A stretch of DNA of 64,000 nt. It comes from Acidobacteriota bacterium. GTDB lineage: Bacteria; Acidobacteriota; Blastocatellia; RBC074. Positions 47,766 through 55,675 of this stretch are shown piece after piece. Both the position numbers and the translations under genes were made by a program. Below the pieces are notes generated by a model. That model saw nothing but the letters and a program-made list of their open reading frames with translations, was not told the DNA's origin and did not search any database. The stretch spans positions 116,499 to 180,498 of the forward strand of contig JAFDVI010000005.1 of the NCBI GenBank assembly GCA_018269055.1. Reading direction: 5' to 3'. Numbering within the stretch: position 1 is the stretch's first letter; each line of letters opens with the position of its first letter.

Positions 47766-48236
47766 TTATTGCTTTTCCAGCACCACGGTGTCTGTCGCTG
47801 ATTCGCCATCAGAGTTGGTGTGTTTGACGATCATTGTCATGGTTTTGCCGTCAGGGGAAAGAGTGACTTTGCGAACAAAGCTTCTGCCTTCGGCTTTCCA
47901 TTCGATTAACCATCCATCGCTTTCCCATTTGACGGTGGTTTGCCCTGGCTGGCCCATCACTTCTTGAGTGCTTTCTTTGCCATCGGTAGTGTACTTCAGA
48001 TCAACGCTGCGGTCGCCGCCATCGTTGGTCAGCATCAAAGTTTCAGCCAGCGAATTGTCTTTATGGTCGAATTTGATCGTGATCGCGGACGGCCCGCCCT
48101 GTTCAAACTTGCTCTTGTCGGAATTCATTTTCCACGTGCCGGTCAAGTTGGTTTGTTTGGTTTGTGCTGAGGCAAATGCCGTCAACAGGCACAGGGCAAA
48201 AGCAGCGAAAATGGTCGTGCGAATTCTGGATTTCAT
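47766..48236 (-). CDS. secreted lipocalin-like protein
   Basis: The product is 156 residues with a signal peptide (MKSRIRTTIFAAFALCLLTA, cleaved after AFASA). The mature protein starts QTKQTNLTGTWKMNSDKSKF, the GTW...N..KS.F opening of a lipocalin-like family widespread in Acidobacteriota. Beta strands follow (SAITIKFDHKDNSLAETLML, TTVKWESDGWLIEWKAEG, RKVTLSPDGKTMTMIVKHTN). It is probably a periplasmic or extracellular barrel binding a small hydrophobic ligand; no ligand is known. AAGGAG lies 7 nt before the ATG. It has its own terminator, so it is monocistronic. Confidence 0.85.
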   Translation of the reverse strand: MKSRIRTTIFAAFALCLLTAFASAQTKQTNLTGTWKMNSDKSKFEQGGPSAITIKFDHKDNSLAETLMLTNDGGDRSVDLKYTTDGKESTQEVMGQPGQTTVKWESDGWLIEWKAEGRSFVRKVTLSPDGKTMTMIVKHTNSDGESATDTVVLEKQ

Positions 48237-48377
48237 GGTTTGGCTCCTTGTTAATGTTGTCGTGGACGAAATTTACTGACTTCATAACGTCAGAGCCGAT
48301 TGATTTGTTAGCATTATTTTGTGGCAGCGACGAAAAATTTTATCTTTCAGAGGGCAAAGGGGATACGGTCAATTTGT

Positions 48378-49958
48378 TCACAGTTCCGGCAAGCCTGCGG
48401 AGGCTTCTTCCGCCAACGATTCATCTTGATGTTCCTGATGCGCCAAATCATGAGCGCCGCCGCGCGGAATCAATAAACCGATGATGGTTGCCGCGATGAC
48501 CGCCACCAAAACGAAGAGAAAGGCCAATTGCAGGGAACCAGCCAGAATGGTTCTTAAAAATTCCGCCGCGCCAGCGGACAGCGAAGCGCGGGTTTCGGGG
48601 CGGATGATGGAACCAATCTGATGACTTTCCGAAAAATGCACCAGTTCACCAGTTGCCGTGGCCAGGGAATGTCGCAACCTCCAATTCATGACTGCACCCA
48701 TTAGCCCAGCGCCAAAGGCCGCTCCAATGTTTCGTGCAAATTGAACCGCTGCGGTCGTCACTCCGATTTGCGTGCGAGGTACGCTGTGCTGCGCACCGAT
48801 CATCAGTGTGGCGACGGTCAGCCCGCCACCCATTCCCATGAAAATTACAGCCAATGACAAACCGCTTCGCGTTGTGTCCACAGAAACTTTTGCGAGTAAG
48901 GCCGCGCCGATTAGCAACATGACCATTCCCGTCATCACAGGCAATCGGTATCCCCATCGCAAAACCAACCTGCCGCCAACGGCTGCGGTCACCACCCACG
49001 GCAAAATGAACGGCGTCAGGATTTTTCCGGCTTCCGCCGCATTGGTTCCAATCACCGCCTGGACGAATAACGGCAGAAACGACATCGTGCCGATTAGCGC
49101 CATCATCACGAAAAAACCGTGCAGGATTGTGATCAACACAAACCGAATCCGGAACAATCCCAAGGGTAACAACGGCTCTTTGTGGTTTTGCTCGATGCGA
49201 AGAAAGGCAATGGTGGAAAGCGCAACGACAAATGCCAGTCCCGCAGTGACCTGCCATGAAAATTCCGCGCCGCGTTCGACGATGATCAGCAACAAGCTCA
49301 GCGCGACTGTCAGTGTTATCGTCCCGGCATAATCGAAGGAGATATTTTGACGACGTTCGTATTTTTCCCTGTATGCCCAACGAATCATTCCCAATGACAA
49401 CAATCCAAACGGAATGACGACGTAAAAACACGACCTCCAGGACCAACGTGTATATTCGGTCAGGTAACCGCCAATGGTCGGTCCGATCAAACTGGCAATG
49501 CCCCACATGCTGCTGAACAAGGGGATCATCTTCATGCGTTGTTCCATCGTCAGCAAATCGGAAACAATCGTCATGCCGATGGGAAACAGGGCCGCCGCGC
49601 CCAATCCCTGAATGATGCGAAAGACGATCAATTGGGGCATGGATTGCGCGGCGCCCGACAAGGCTGAACCCAACATAAACAAGGCCAAGCCGCCAAACAT
49701 CGCCGGACGTCGTCCGATCAGGTCAGCCATTTTGCCCCAAATTGGCGTCATCACCGTCGAGGCCAAAATGTAGGCTGCAAAGACCCAGCTATAAATTTCA
49801 ATGCCGCCCAGGGTGGCAATCACGGTTGGCATCGCTGTGCCGACGACAGTGCCTTCCAGCGAGGCAGCCAGCAACGCCATTGCCACGCCCACAAGCACGA
49901 CTTTCGTTTTCAGAGTGTATGTTTCGGCGGTTGTAGATTCGATTGGTGTAACGCTCAT
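48378..49958 (-). CDS. MFS transporter, DHA2 (EmrB/QacA-type) drug:proton exporter family
   Basis: The product is 526 residues from the ATG at 49958 ([20 protein letters not shown]), just after the upstream gene's stop. About 14 hydrophobic segments are visible. The DHA2 landmarks are [20 protein letters not shown] in TM1 (motif D1, LD..IVNVALP-like), [20 protein letters not shown] (motif A, between TM2 and TM3), [20 protein letters not shown] (motif B, TM4) and [20 protein letters not shown] (motif C, the antiporter motif of TM5). The acidic tail ([20 protein letters not shown]) is cytoplasmic. It probably exports amphiphilic compounds using the proton gradient. It follows the enoyl-CoA hydratase-like gene by 8 bp, so they are likely co-transcribed. 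Confidence 0.9.
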   Translation of the reverse strand: MSVTPIESTTAETYTLKTKVVLVGVAMALLAASLEGTVVGTAMPTVIATLGGIEIYSWVFAAYILASTVMTPIWGKMADLIGRRPAMFGGLALFMLGSALSGAAQSMPQLIVFRIIQGLGAAALFPIGMTIVSDLLTMEQRMKMIPLFSSMWGIASLIGPTIGGYLTEYTRWSWRSCFYVVIPFGLLSLGMIRWAYREKYERRQNISFDYAGTITLTVALSLLLIIVERGAEFSWQVTAGLAFVVALSTIAFLRIEQNHKEPLLPLGLFRIRFVLITILHGFFVMMALIGTMSFLPLFVQAVIGTNAAEAGKILTPFILPWVVTAAVGGRLVLRWGYRLPVMTGMVMLLIGAALLAKVSVDTTRSGLSLAVIFMGMGGGLTVATLMIGAQHSVPRTQIGVTTAAVQFARNIGAAFGAGLMGAVMNWRLRHSLATATGELVHFSESHQIGSIIRPETRASLSAGAAEFLRTILAGSLQLAFLFVLVAVIAATIIGLLIPRGGAHDLAHQEHQDESLAEEASAGLPEL

Positions 49959-49966
49959 TTTCAGAC

Positions 49967-50734
49967 TTAGGGTTTGCTCAAAAACTTTCGGATCGCGGCC
50001 TGACAATCGGGCGTCAATCGGGCAATCACATTGACGTCAACGCCTGCGCGAACGGCCTGCTCGAAACCCATCGAATCAATTTGGTAAAGCAGGTATTTGG
50101 TCAACATCAGCGCCGACGGACTCAAGGCGGCGACTTCGGCGGCAAACTTTTCTACCTCGGCTTGAAAGTTCGAATCGTCTGCAACACGATTGATGAACCC
50201 GATGGCGGCGGCTTCTTCAGCAGAAAACATTTTGGCAGTGGCCAAAAGCTCAAACGCGCGTTTTTCGCCCAGATTGCGCCGAGCAATAGACATGACAATG
50301 GCCGGCACAAATCCAATTTTGGTTTCGGTGTAACAAAACTGCGCTGATTTGGCCGCAATCACCATATCGCACGCCGAAGCCAAACCGGCTCCGCCGGCCA
50401 ACGCGCGGCCATGTACAGCAGCGATGATTGGTTTGTTCAACCGCCGCATCATGATAAATAAATCCGCCATTTCCGTCGCACCTTCGATATTTTCGATAAT
50501 CGAAGCCTGAGCCGATTTTTCCAACTGCGACAAATCAGCTCCGGCGCAGAAATCCTTGCCCGCTCCGCGCAGCACGATGACGCGAACTTGCTCATCCGCT
50601 TCGGCTGTGGCGATTGCCTGTCGCAAATCCGTAATTAACTGATCGTTCAGCGCATTTCGCTTCTCCGGGCGATTCAATGTGATGTTCGCCGCGCCGTTTT
50701 TGACTTCGTAAAGGATTTCTTTGAATTCGGACAT
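49967..50734 (-). CDS. enoyl-CoA hydratase/isomerase family protein, methylglutaconyl-CoA hydratase-like
   Basis: The product is 255 residues with the crotonase fold. The oxyanion-hole segments are [14 protein letters not shown] (near 60-73) and [20 protein letters not shown] (near 104-123). The first catalytic Glu of classical hydratases (GGxxELALACD) is Gly here, while the second is kept in [20 protein letters not shown]. This pattern, with the PAxxxxxIAR stretch, is that of the LiuC/AUH-like branch (leucine and isoprenoid breakdown) rather than fatty-acid crotonase. GAGG lies about 8 nt before the ATG. Function within the branch is not proven by sequence. Confidence 0.88.
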   Translation of the reverse strand: MSEFKEILYEVKNGAANITLNRPEKRNALNDQLITDLRQAIATAEADEQVRVIVLRGAGKDFCAGADLSQLEKSAQASIIENIEGATEMADLFIMMRRLNKPIIAAVHGRALAGGAGLASACDMVIAAKSAQFCYTETKIGFVPAIVMSIARRNLGEKRAFELLATAKMFSAEEAAAIGFINRVADDSNFQAEVEKFAAEVAALSPSALMLTKYLLYQIDSMGFEQAVRAGVDVNVIARLTPDCQAAIRKFLSKP

Positions 50735-51103
50735 GCAGTTTTCCTCAGCGTTCGATGCAATTTGTATCTGGGTTGGTGCCGCCGGGTATTCTTAGCCGTG
50801 GCAAGCGACTTTGTCCAATCTGACGTTTTGGCATCTGATAGGCAGATGTTTTGCAGGTTTGGCAGCTTTTGATACCGCTGATTCCTATGATTCCTCAACG
50901 AAGAAGTTCGCAGAAATGTAATTTGAATATAGAGCAGGTGCAGGACAAAAGTAAGAACTGCGAAGGAAGGCACTTTTCTTCAGCGTTGGTAACAAATCGA
51001 AGGGAATCACTGCAATAATTCACACTCCGGAATTTGATATTGACGAAGAAAGCTTGGTGATTGGAGTTGAAGTGAGGCCTAACGCATAGATAGTTTGATT
51101 ATC

Positions 51104-51244
51104 ATGGCCGAAGAAAAAAAGCGGATGAGGTTCGCTCCCCTGCTAGCTAACCTCATCCGTAATCCCCGTGGCGCCACCCCACACTACCCTGCTGGCGCGA
51201 CGGTGGGAAAAATTGAATTCAATAAAACAGAACCTAAAACTTAG
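51104..51244 (+). CDS. possible 46-residue small protein
   Basis: ATG at 51104 to TAG at 51242-51244. The frame encodes MAEEKKRMRFAPLLANLIRN and then a C-terminal part ending PAGATVGKIEFNKTEPKT. It has a charged start, a short amphipathic helix and a Gly/Pro-rich tail. Against it: no ribosome site is seen upstream, and the hairpin of the minus-strand terminator lies inside it, which could create such a frame by chance. Function unknown. Confidence 0.25.
   Translation: MAEEKKRMRFAPLLANLIRNPRGATPHYPAGATVGKIEFNKTEPKT
51113..51159 (-). terminator. strong minus-strand Rho-independent terminator with no assigned gene
   Basis: CGGATGAGGTT (51122-51132) and AACCTCATCCG (51149-51159) form a perfect 11-bp stem with a 16-nt loop. 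On the minus strand it is followed by CTTTTTTTCTTC. The nearest minus-strand protein gene ends more than 800 bp away, so it probably ends an RNA made from 51160 rightwards. Confidence 0.75.
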
Positions 51245-51454
51245 TGCTGCAAAATTCTTTACTTTAATAATGCGTGCGAGGCTGATGGGACGGGGTCTGA
51301 TAGCAATGTGCCGGGACGGGCTGCCATTGCCGGAAATGCAAGTGAGCATAGAGTGAGCGGTCGGAACGCTGGTAGCTACGGAATGTGGACTGAGGTTGAA
51401 GGTGTAGAAGGGTAGTTCGTTATGTTGCTTGGGCAAATAGCAGCCTCGCACGCA
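51160..51454 (-). ncRNA. candidate structured noncoding RNA
   Basis: The 14-mer TGCGTGCGAGGCTG (51271-51284) and its exact complement CAGCCTCGCACGCA (51441-51454) would close a domain of 184 nt. Inside it GCAATG/CATTGC (near 51303-51330) can form a further stem. The terminator at 51113-51159 gives a plausible 3' end on the minus strand. I could not match it to tmRNA, RNase P, 6S or SRP RNA by their conserved blocks. Boundaries and strand are tentative. Confidence 0.35.
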
Positions 51455-51980
51455 ATAGGACAATTTTGGCGTCCAAAGACGAATGAGACGCCGCAGTTTA
51501 TCTTACTTTTTCAATGACCTAAACTGTCAGAATAACACACTGTGATCATCCAGTAACATCTTCACCTGACTTTGACGTACTCAGGTACGCTCAATCCAGA
51601 TCAAGTACCGCACAACAGCGTAAAACTGTCTCAGCAAAACATTTTATCTTCGTTTACTTGTTAGAAGGCTTGCCGGTAGAAGCTCAAAACCGACGAGCCG
51701 GAGTGTATGCAGGTTGCTATTTCTCGTCAACAGCTATTTCTAATTTTGCCTGCTTGAAAAGTACATTTAATTGTCCGCTGAGAAACCTGCTCGCATGAAA
51801 GTAGGTGCTTGCCGACAGTAATGTAGGAAGTGTCTGATTATAGGGTGGTTATTGCTGATTTTTCGGCGATCGGGGGATGGCCCCGCATCCAACCGGGTCC
51901 AAATGGAATACTGAAAACTAAAGCTGCATTCTGAAAAGAGAGGTTAAATGTTGGCTGGTTCTTTGTGGCAAAATCACGCG

Positions 51981-52535
51981 TTATTGCGAAGAATCGGAAA
52001 CTCTGGAATAGCTCTTGGCTTTGTTTTCGATGGCTTTTGACAGGTCAATAATGACGAGCAAATCTGTTTGTGCCTGTTGAGCTTGATCAGTGTTAAAGAC
52101 TTTGCTGTTTTGATGGATTGGATTATGAGCAAAGTCGTAAATGTGTTTGGCGAGGCGGCGAATAGATTTATCGAACTGCTGAGGAGTATTGATTTCTTTG
52201 TCCACCTTTACCGGTTCAGCCACTTCGCCCAAAACCAACAAAGAGCGTAAAGTCTTCGCCGATTTGTTGATTGATCGAGCGTCTTTCGCTAAACGCTCGG
52301 CAGTCAAATGATTGTTTTCATGTTCCTTGAGTAGATTTTGACTGATGATTTGGAGAGCTTGAAAGTTTTTGGTGAATTGCTGACGGGCATACGCCTTGTC
52401 ACGTTCTCTTTCCCAGGATTTGGTTGATTGGGATCTTACTGAAGTTGCGTTCTCCCAGATCGAAAGTTGTTGTAAAGAAGGCCCTATAACAATTACACAG
52501 AAGAAAAGTAACAATTGATTCAAGGAAAGTAACAT
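51981..52535 (-). CDS. secreted helical protein of unknown function
   Basis: The product is 184 residues. MLLSLNQLLLFFCVIVIGPS is a signal peptide or N-terminal anchor. The rest is strongly helical and charged (RERDKAYARQQFTKNFQALQ, NNHLTAERLAKDARSINKSA), with a loop VAEPVKVDKEINTPQQFDKS and a final helix QAQTDLLVIIDLSKAIENKA. No cysteines remain in the mature part and no known domain is recognised. Its G+C is below that of the neighbours. It starts 42 bp after the end of hemL on the same strand, with GGGG about 8 nt before the ATG, so it may share the hemL transcript. Confidence 0.75.
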   Translation of the reverse strand: MLLSLNQLLLFFCVIVIGPSLQQLSIWENATSVRSQSTKSWERERDKAYARQQFTKNFQALQIISQNLLKEHENNHLTAERLAKDARSINKSAKTLRSLLVLGEVAEPVKVDKEINTPQQFDKSIRRLAKHIYDFAHNPIHQNSKVFNTDQAQQAQTDLLVIIDLSKAIENKAKSYSRVSDSSQ

Positions 52536-52577
52536 CTTATTACCCCATCAGATAATGCGCCGGGAAGCTGAAGCTAT

Positions 52578-53867
52578 TCATAGCTTCGTCAAAGCTTTCC
52601 TTGTCGCGTTCACTGTCTGGTCAATCAGGTCATCTGTGTGGGCGATGGAGACAAAACCAGCTTCAAATTGCGAGGGCGCAAGGTAAACTCCGAGTTCCAA
52701 CATTTCGTGAAAAAATTTTGCAAAAGTTTCCCGGTTGCTTTGACTTGCTGTTGGCCAGTCAGTCACAGGTTCTGAAGTGAAGAAGCAGGTGAACATCGAG
52801 CCCGTGCGATTATTGACGGTTGAAACGCCGGCTTCCTTTGCAGCCTTGGCCATTCCATCAACCAACTTTGCTGTTGCGCGCTCAAGCTGTGGATATGGAT
52901 TCAGAGATTTGAGCAGGCGCAGTGTCGTCAATCCGGCAGTCACGGCCAACGGATTGCCAGACAAAGTGCCTGCTTGATACACGGGGCCAATGGGAGCGAC
53001 CACATCCATAATTTCTCGCCGTCCGCCAAAAGCTCCGACAGGTAATCCGCCTCCAATGATTTTTCCCAGGCAGGTCATATCCGGTTTGATTCCATAAAGC
53101 TGCTGCGCTCCGCCGAAACTGACGCGGAAGCCCGTCATCACTTCGTCAAAAATCAAAACCGTGCCGTGCTTTTCGGTGATCGCGCGGACGGTTTGCAGGT
53201 AATTTTCCGCCGGAGGGACGCAACCCATATTGCCAACAACGGGTTCGATAATGACAGCAGCGATTTGGTCGCCAACCTCATTGAAGACTTGTTCCAACGC
53301 TGCCGCGTCATTGAACGGAACAGTAATCGTATTTTGGGCGACTTCGGCGAGCACGCCAGGTGAATCCGGCAAACCGAGCGTCGCCACGCCCGAACCTGCG
53401 CGTACCAGTAAACTGTCACCGTGTCCGTGGTAACACCCTTCGAATTTGACGATTTTCGGACGCCCCGTAAATCCGCGCGCCACACGAAGCGCGGACATTG
53501 TCGCTTCGGTTCCGCTGGAAGTCAGGCGCAGCTTTTCAATTGAAGGAAAAGCTTCGATGACTGCCTCAGCAAGCTCGATTTCCAATTCCGTAGGCGCGCC
53601 ATAACTGGTTCCGCGAGACGCAGCCTGCTGGATTGCGGCAATCACTTCGTCGCGAGCATGGCCTAAAATCATGGGGCCCCAGGAACCGACGTAATCAATG
53701 TAACTTCGACCATCGGCATCTGTGATCATTGCGCCTTTGGCGGATTCGATAAAAAGCGGAGTACCGCCGACGCCGCGAAACGCCCGAACCGGGCTGTTGA
53801 CACCGCCGGGAATGATCTGTTGGGCACGTTGGAATAGAGCGGTTGAATTGGGATAGTTGGTATTCAT
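52578..53867 (-). CDS. hemL: glutamate-1-semialdehyde 2,1-aminomutase
   Basis: The product is 429 residues, the usual length, from the ATG at 53867 ([20 protein letters not shown]); the TTG seven codons upstream is less likely. It converts glutamate-1-semialdehyde to 5-aminolevulinate, the C5 route into tetrapyrroles, using PMP/PLP. Landmarks: [19 protein letters not shown] at 21-39, [16 protein letters not shown] near 117-132 (phosphate contact), YHGHGD at 146-151, the cofactor Asp241 in [11 protein letters not shown] and the Schiff-base Lys269 in [17 protein letters not shown]. The [10 protein letters not shown] and NSPVRAF motifs separate it from related class III aminotransferases. Cytoplasmic. 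Confidence 0.96.
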   Translation of the reverse strand: MNTNYPNSTALFQRAQQIIPGGVNSPVRAFRGVGGTPLFIESAKGAMITDADGRSYIDYVGSWGPMILGHARDEVIAAIQQAASRGTSYGAPTELEIELAEAVIEAFPSIEKLRLTSSGTEATMSALRVARGFTGRPKIVKFEGCYHGHGDSLLVRAGSGVATLGLPDSPGVLAEVAQNTITVPFNDAAALEQVFNEVGDQIAAVIIEPVVGNMGCVPPAENYLQTVRAITEKHGTVLIFDEVMTGFRVSFGGAQQLYGIKPDMTCLGKIIGGGLPVGAFGGRREIMDVVAPIGPVYQAGTLSGNPLAVTAGLTTLRLLKSLNPYPQLERATAKLVDGMAKAAKEAGVSTVNNRTGSMFTCFFTSEPVTDWPTASQSNRETFAKFFHEMLELGVYLAPSQFEAGFVSIAHTDDLIDQTVNATRKALTKL

Positions 53868-53971
53868 AGTTTCGTTATCTTGCGCCAAAGCGCGAGCTTA
53901 TGGGATGATGCGCCCGCTTTTCATACCATTTATCACAAAATCTTTGCAAAGCGGTTTTCCAAGGAGGAACT

Positions 53972-54676
53972 TTGAACCCGGAACTGAGTCAACTTATTTC
54001 GCTCCAGGACGTGGATGTCGAAATTAAACGGATAAAAACGGAAGTCGAATCGCTGCCCGCTAAACGCGAAGCGCTGGAGAGTCAGTTCGCGGCTGAAAAC
54101 AAGGAATTTCTGGACCTCAAACAGCAACTGGATACGGCGTTCTCGCAAAAACGCAGTCTGGAACAAGAGGTCGAAGCCGAGCAAGCAAAGCTGGAAAAGT
54201 TCAAAAACGATCAGATGAAAGCCACCAACGAACGCGAATACGCCACTTCCGTTCGTGAAATTGATTCCGCCAAAAAAACAATCAGCACTTTGGAAACCGA
54301 ACTACTCAAGGTGATGGAACAGGTCGAAAAACTGGACGCGCAAGTCAAAGAACGCTCGCCGGAAATCGAAGCCACGCGCGCGGCCATGGAACGGCAGGTC
54401 GCCGATTATGAAACCCTGGCCAAAGCCGATGCGGAAAAACTGGAAAACCTGCTGTCCGAACGCGCGCCGATGCTTGAAACGCTCAGCGCCGAAACGCGCG
54501 CGACCTATGAACGAATGTCGAAGATCAAATCCGGCTTGGCGCTTTCCGAAGCGTTGGATTACAAATGTCTGGCCTGCCGTATGACCATTCGCCCACAGGT
54601 GTTCAACGACATTCGCCGCGGAGAAACCATTTTTACCTGTGAAAACTGCGGGCGAATTCTGTTTTTCCGTGGGTAA
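53972..54676 (+). CDS. coiled-coil protein with C4-type zinc ribbon
   Basis: The product is 234 residues. The start is TTG at 53972, decided by a perfect AAGGAGGA 5-6 nt upstream; no ATG lies near it. Residues about 5-190 are a long antiparallel coiled coil (LESQFAAENKEFLDLKQQLD, DAQVKERSPEIEATRAAMER). The C-terminus is a zinc ribbon: KCLACRMTIRPQVFNDIRRG, then FTCENCGRILFF, with two CxxC pairs about 25 residues apart. This is the layout of the CT398/zf-RING_7 family of putative nucleic-acid or protein-binding factors found widely in bacteria. It is divergent from hemL, with about 100 bp between the starts. Confidence 0.92.
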   Translation: MNPELSQLISLQDVDVEIKRIKTEVESLPAKREALESQFAAENKEFLDLKQQLDTAFSQKRSLEQEVEAEQAKLEKFKNDQMKATNEREYATSVREIDSAKKTISTLETELLKVMEQVEKLDAQVKERSPEIEATRAAMERQVADYETLAKADAEKLENLLSERAPMLETLSAETRATYERMSKIKSGLALSEALDYKCLACRMTIRPQVFNDIRRGETIFTCENCGRILFFRG

Positions 54677-55186
54677 ATCAAAAAGCCAAAGGTAGCCTAC
54701 CGCGGTTTCAGCGCCTCAACAAACCTTTGATGGCAATGACGCGCAAACGAAGAAATCCGTATCGCCGACTGTTCGACACCGGATTCGTGGTGTTGTGCAG
54801 CGAATAAGCTTTTCTCGAACCAACATGCCGCAGGGGGCGTCCAAAAGTTTTTCTTGTGAACAATCAATCGCTTACGCCGCATTCCGAAAAAAGTGATTGA
54901 CAGTTCTGTGAAAAAAACTGCTCTCCGCCTCGCCTTATTCAACTCAAAACGACAAACGAAACAAGACTCCATTGATAGTTCACGAAGTTGCCCGTCAGCG
55001 TGCGGCATTCCTTGCCCAATGAAAAACTCTCTCAAGCTTTCGCCCACGCTCTGATCCAATTTTGACAAAACGAGATTCAGTGTTGATTGCGTGGATCGCT
55101 TCGTCCTGCAAGCCCGAAGTGTGCCCGCGCACCATCAACTTCACTTTGGAATTCACTCGCTTCAATGCGAAGGAAGAAGTGTGTTT
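54677..55186. other. 510-bp intergenic region
   Basis: A 123-codon minus-strand frame (54697-55068) exists but has no ribosome site, low-complexity basic composition and no recognisable domain, so I do not call it a gene. The region is AT-richer than both neighbours. It presumably holds the promoter of the secreted protein at 55187; no clear -35/-10 pair was found, nor a T-tracted hairpin for the zinc-ribbon gene. Confidence 0.45.
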
Positions 55187-55609
55187 ATGAAACGATTTTC
55201 TCTTTTGTTCGGCTGTGTTGCGATTCTTTCTGTGCCGGCCATCGTGATGATTCAGGCGAAGAGCAGGAATGTTGTACGGCCAATTGCGGCTGCGCAAACG
55301 GAGGCCAGGCTGGAAACCGAACTGATCACCGTCCGCCGCTTCGGCTTTGATCCTCCGGCAATTAAACGACCTGCCGGAGACTTCCAGTTTTTCATTACCA
55401 ACCGCAGCCAGTCGCGTGAACTGGCTCTGACCTTGAGCCGCGTTGAGGGGAATCGGCCTTCTGACAAAGTAAAAGACGTGGGCTTCAGGAAAGGACAGGT
55501 CAAGTGGGTTGAGCGTTTCAATTTGCCGCCCGGCGATTATGTGCTGACCGAAGCCAGTCACCCGGACTGGAAATGCACCATCACGCTGACGCCGCCACGG
55601 GCGCAATAA
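55187..55609 (+). CDS. small secreted cupredoxin-like protein
   Basis: The product is 140 residues from the ATG at 55187, with GGAAG about 9 nt upstream; the longer frame from 55091 would put a signal peptide in the middle of the protein. MKRFSLLFGCVAILSVPAIV is the signal peptide. The mature part (TVRRFGFDPPAIKRPAGDFQ, FFITNRSQSRELALTLSRVE, RFNLPPGDYVLTEASHPDWK) has the strand order of a cupredoxin-like beta sandwich. The His/Cys/Met copper ligands are not all present, with only HPDWKC near the end. Probably periplasmic, role unknown. Confidence 0.8.
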   Translation: MKRFSLLFGCVAILSVPAIVMIQAKSRNVVRPIAAAQTEARLETELITVRRFGFDPPAIKRPAGDFQFFITNRSQSRELALTLSRVEGNRPSDKVKDVGFRKGQVKWVERFNLPPGDYVLTEASHPDWKCTITLTPPRAQ

Positions 55610-55675
55610 GCTCGAACTGCATCGCGATAATTCATCAGTCGTCAACAAATGAATGCCAACATTGCGAGGGAAATC

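Larger units (their letters stand above)
50735..51980. other. 1.2-kb region without a convincing protein gene
   Basis: No frame here has both a ribosome site and a recognisable product. G+C is lower than in the flanking genes. What it does hold is a strong minus-strand terminator (51113-51159), a perfect 14-bp inverted repeat (51271-51284 with 51441-51454), a 6-bp GGCGTC/GACGCC hairpin near 51470-51495 and a short plus-strand frame (51104-51244). The part from 51500 to 51980 shows nothing further to my reading. The 106-residue minus-strand frame over 51143-51463 ends inside the terminator stem and is more likely a by-product of a structured RNA. Confidence 0.5.

Noticed and set aside
51143..51463. 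106-codon minus-strand frame
   Set aside because: Its stop lies within the stem of the terminator at 51113-51159 and no ribosome site precedes it. The region is better explained by a structured RNA.
50735..51980. search for tmRNA, RNase P RNA, 6S RNA or tRNA in the gene-free stretch
   Set aside because: The conserved blocks I looked for (tag-peptide end, GAGGAAAGTCC, tRNA T-arm with CCA context) were not found.
54697..55068. 123-codon minus-strand frame between the zinc-ribbon gene and the cupredoxin-like gene
   Set aside because: No ribosome site, unusual composition (many Arg, Phe, His, Cys) and no family resemblance; left as intergenic.
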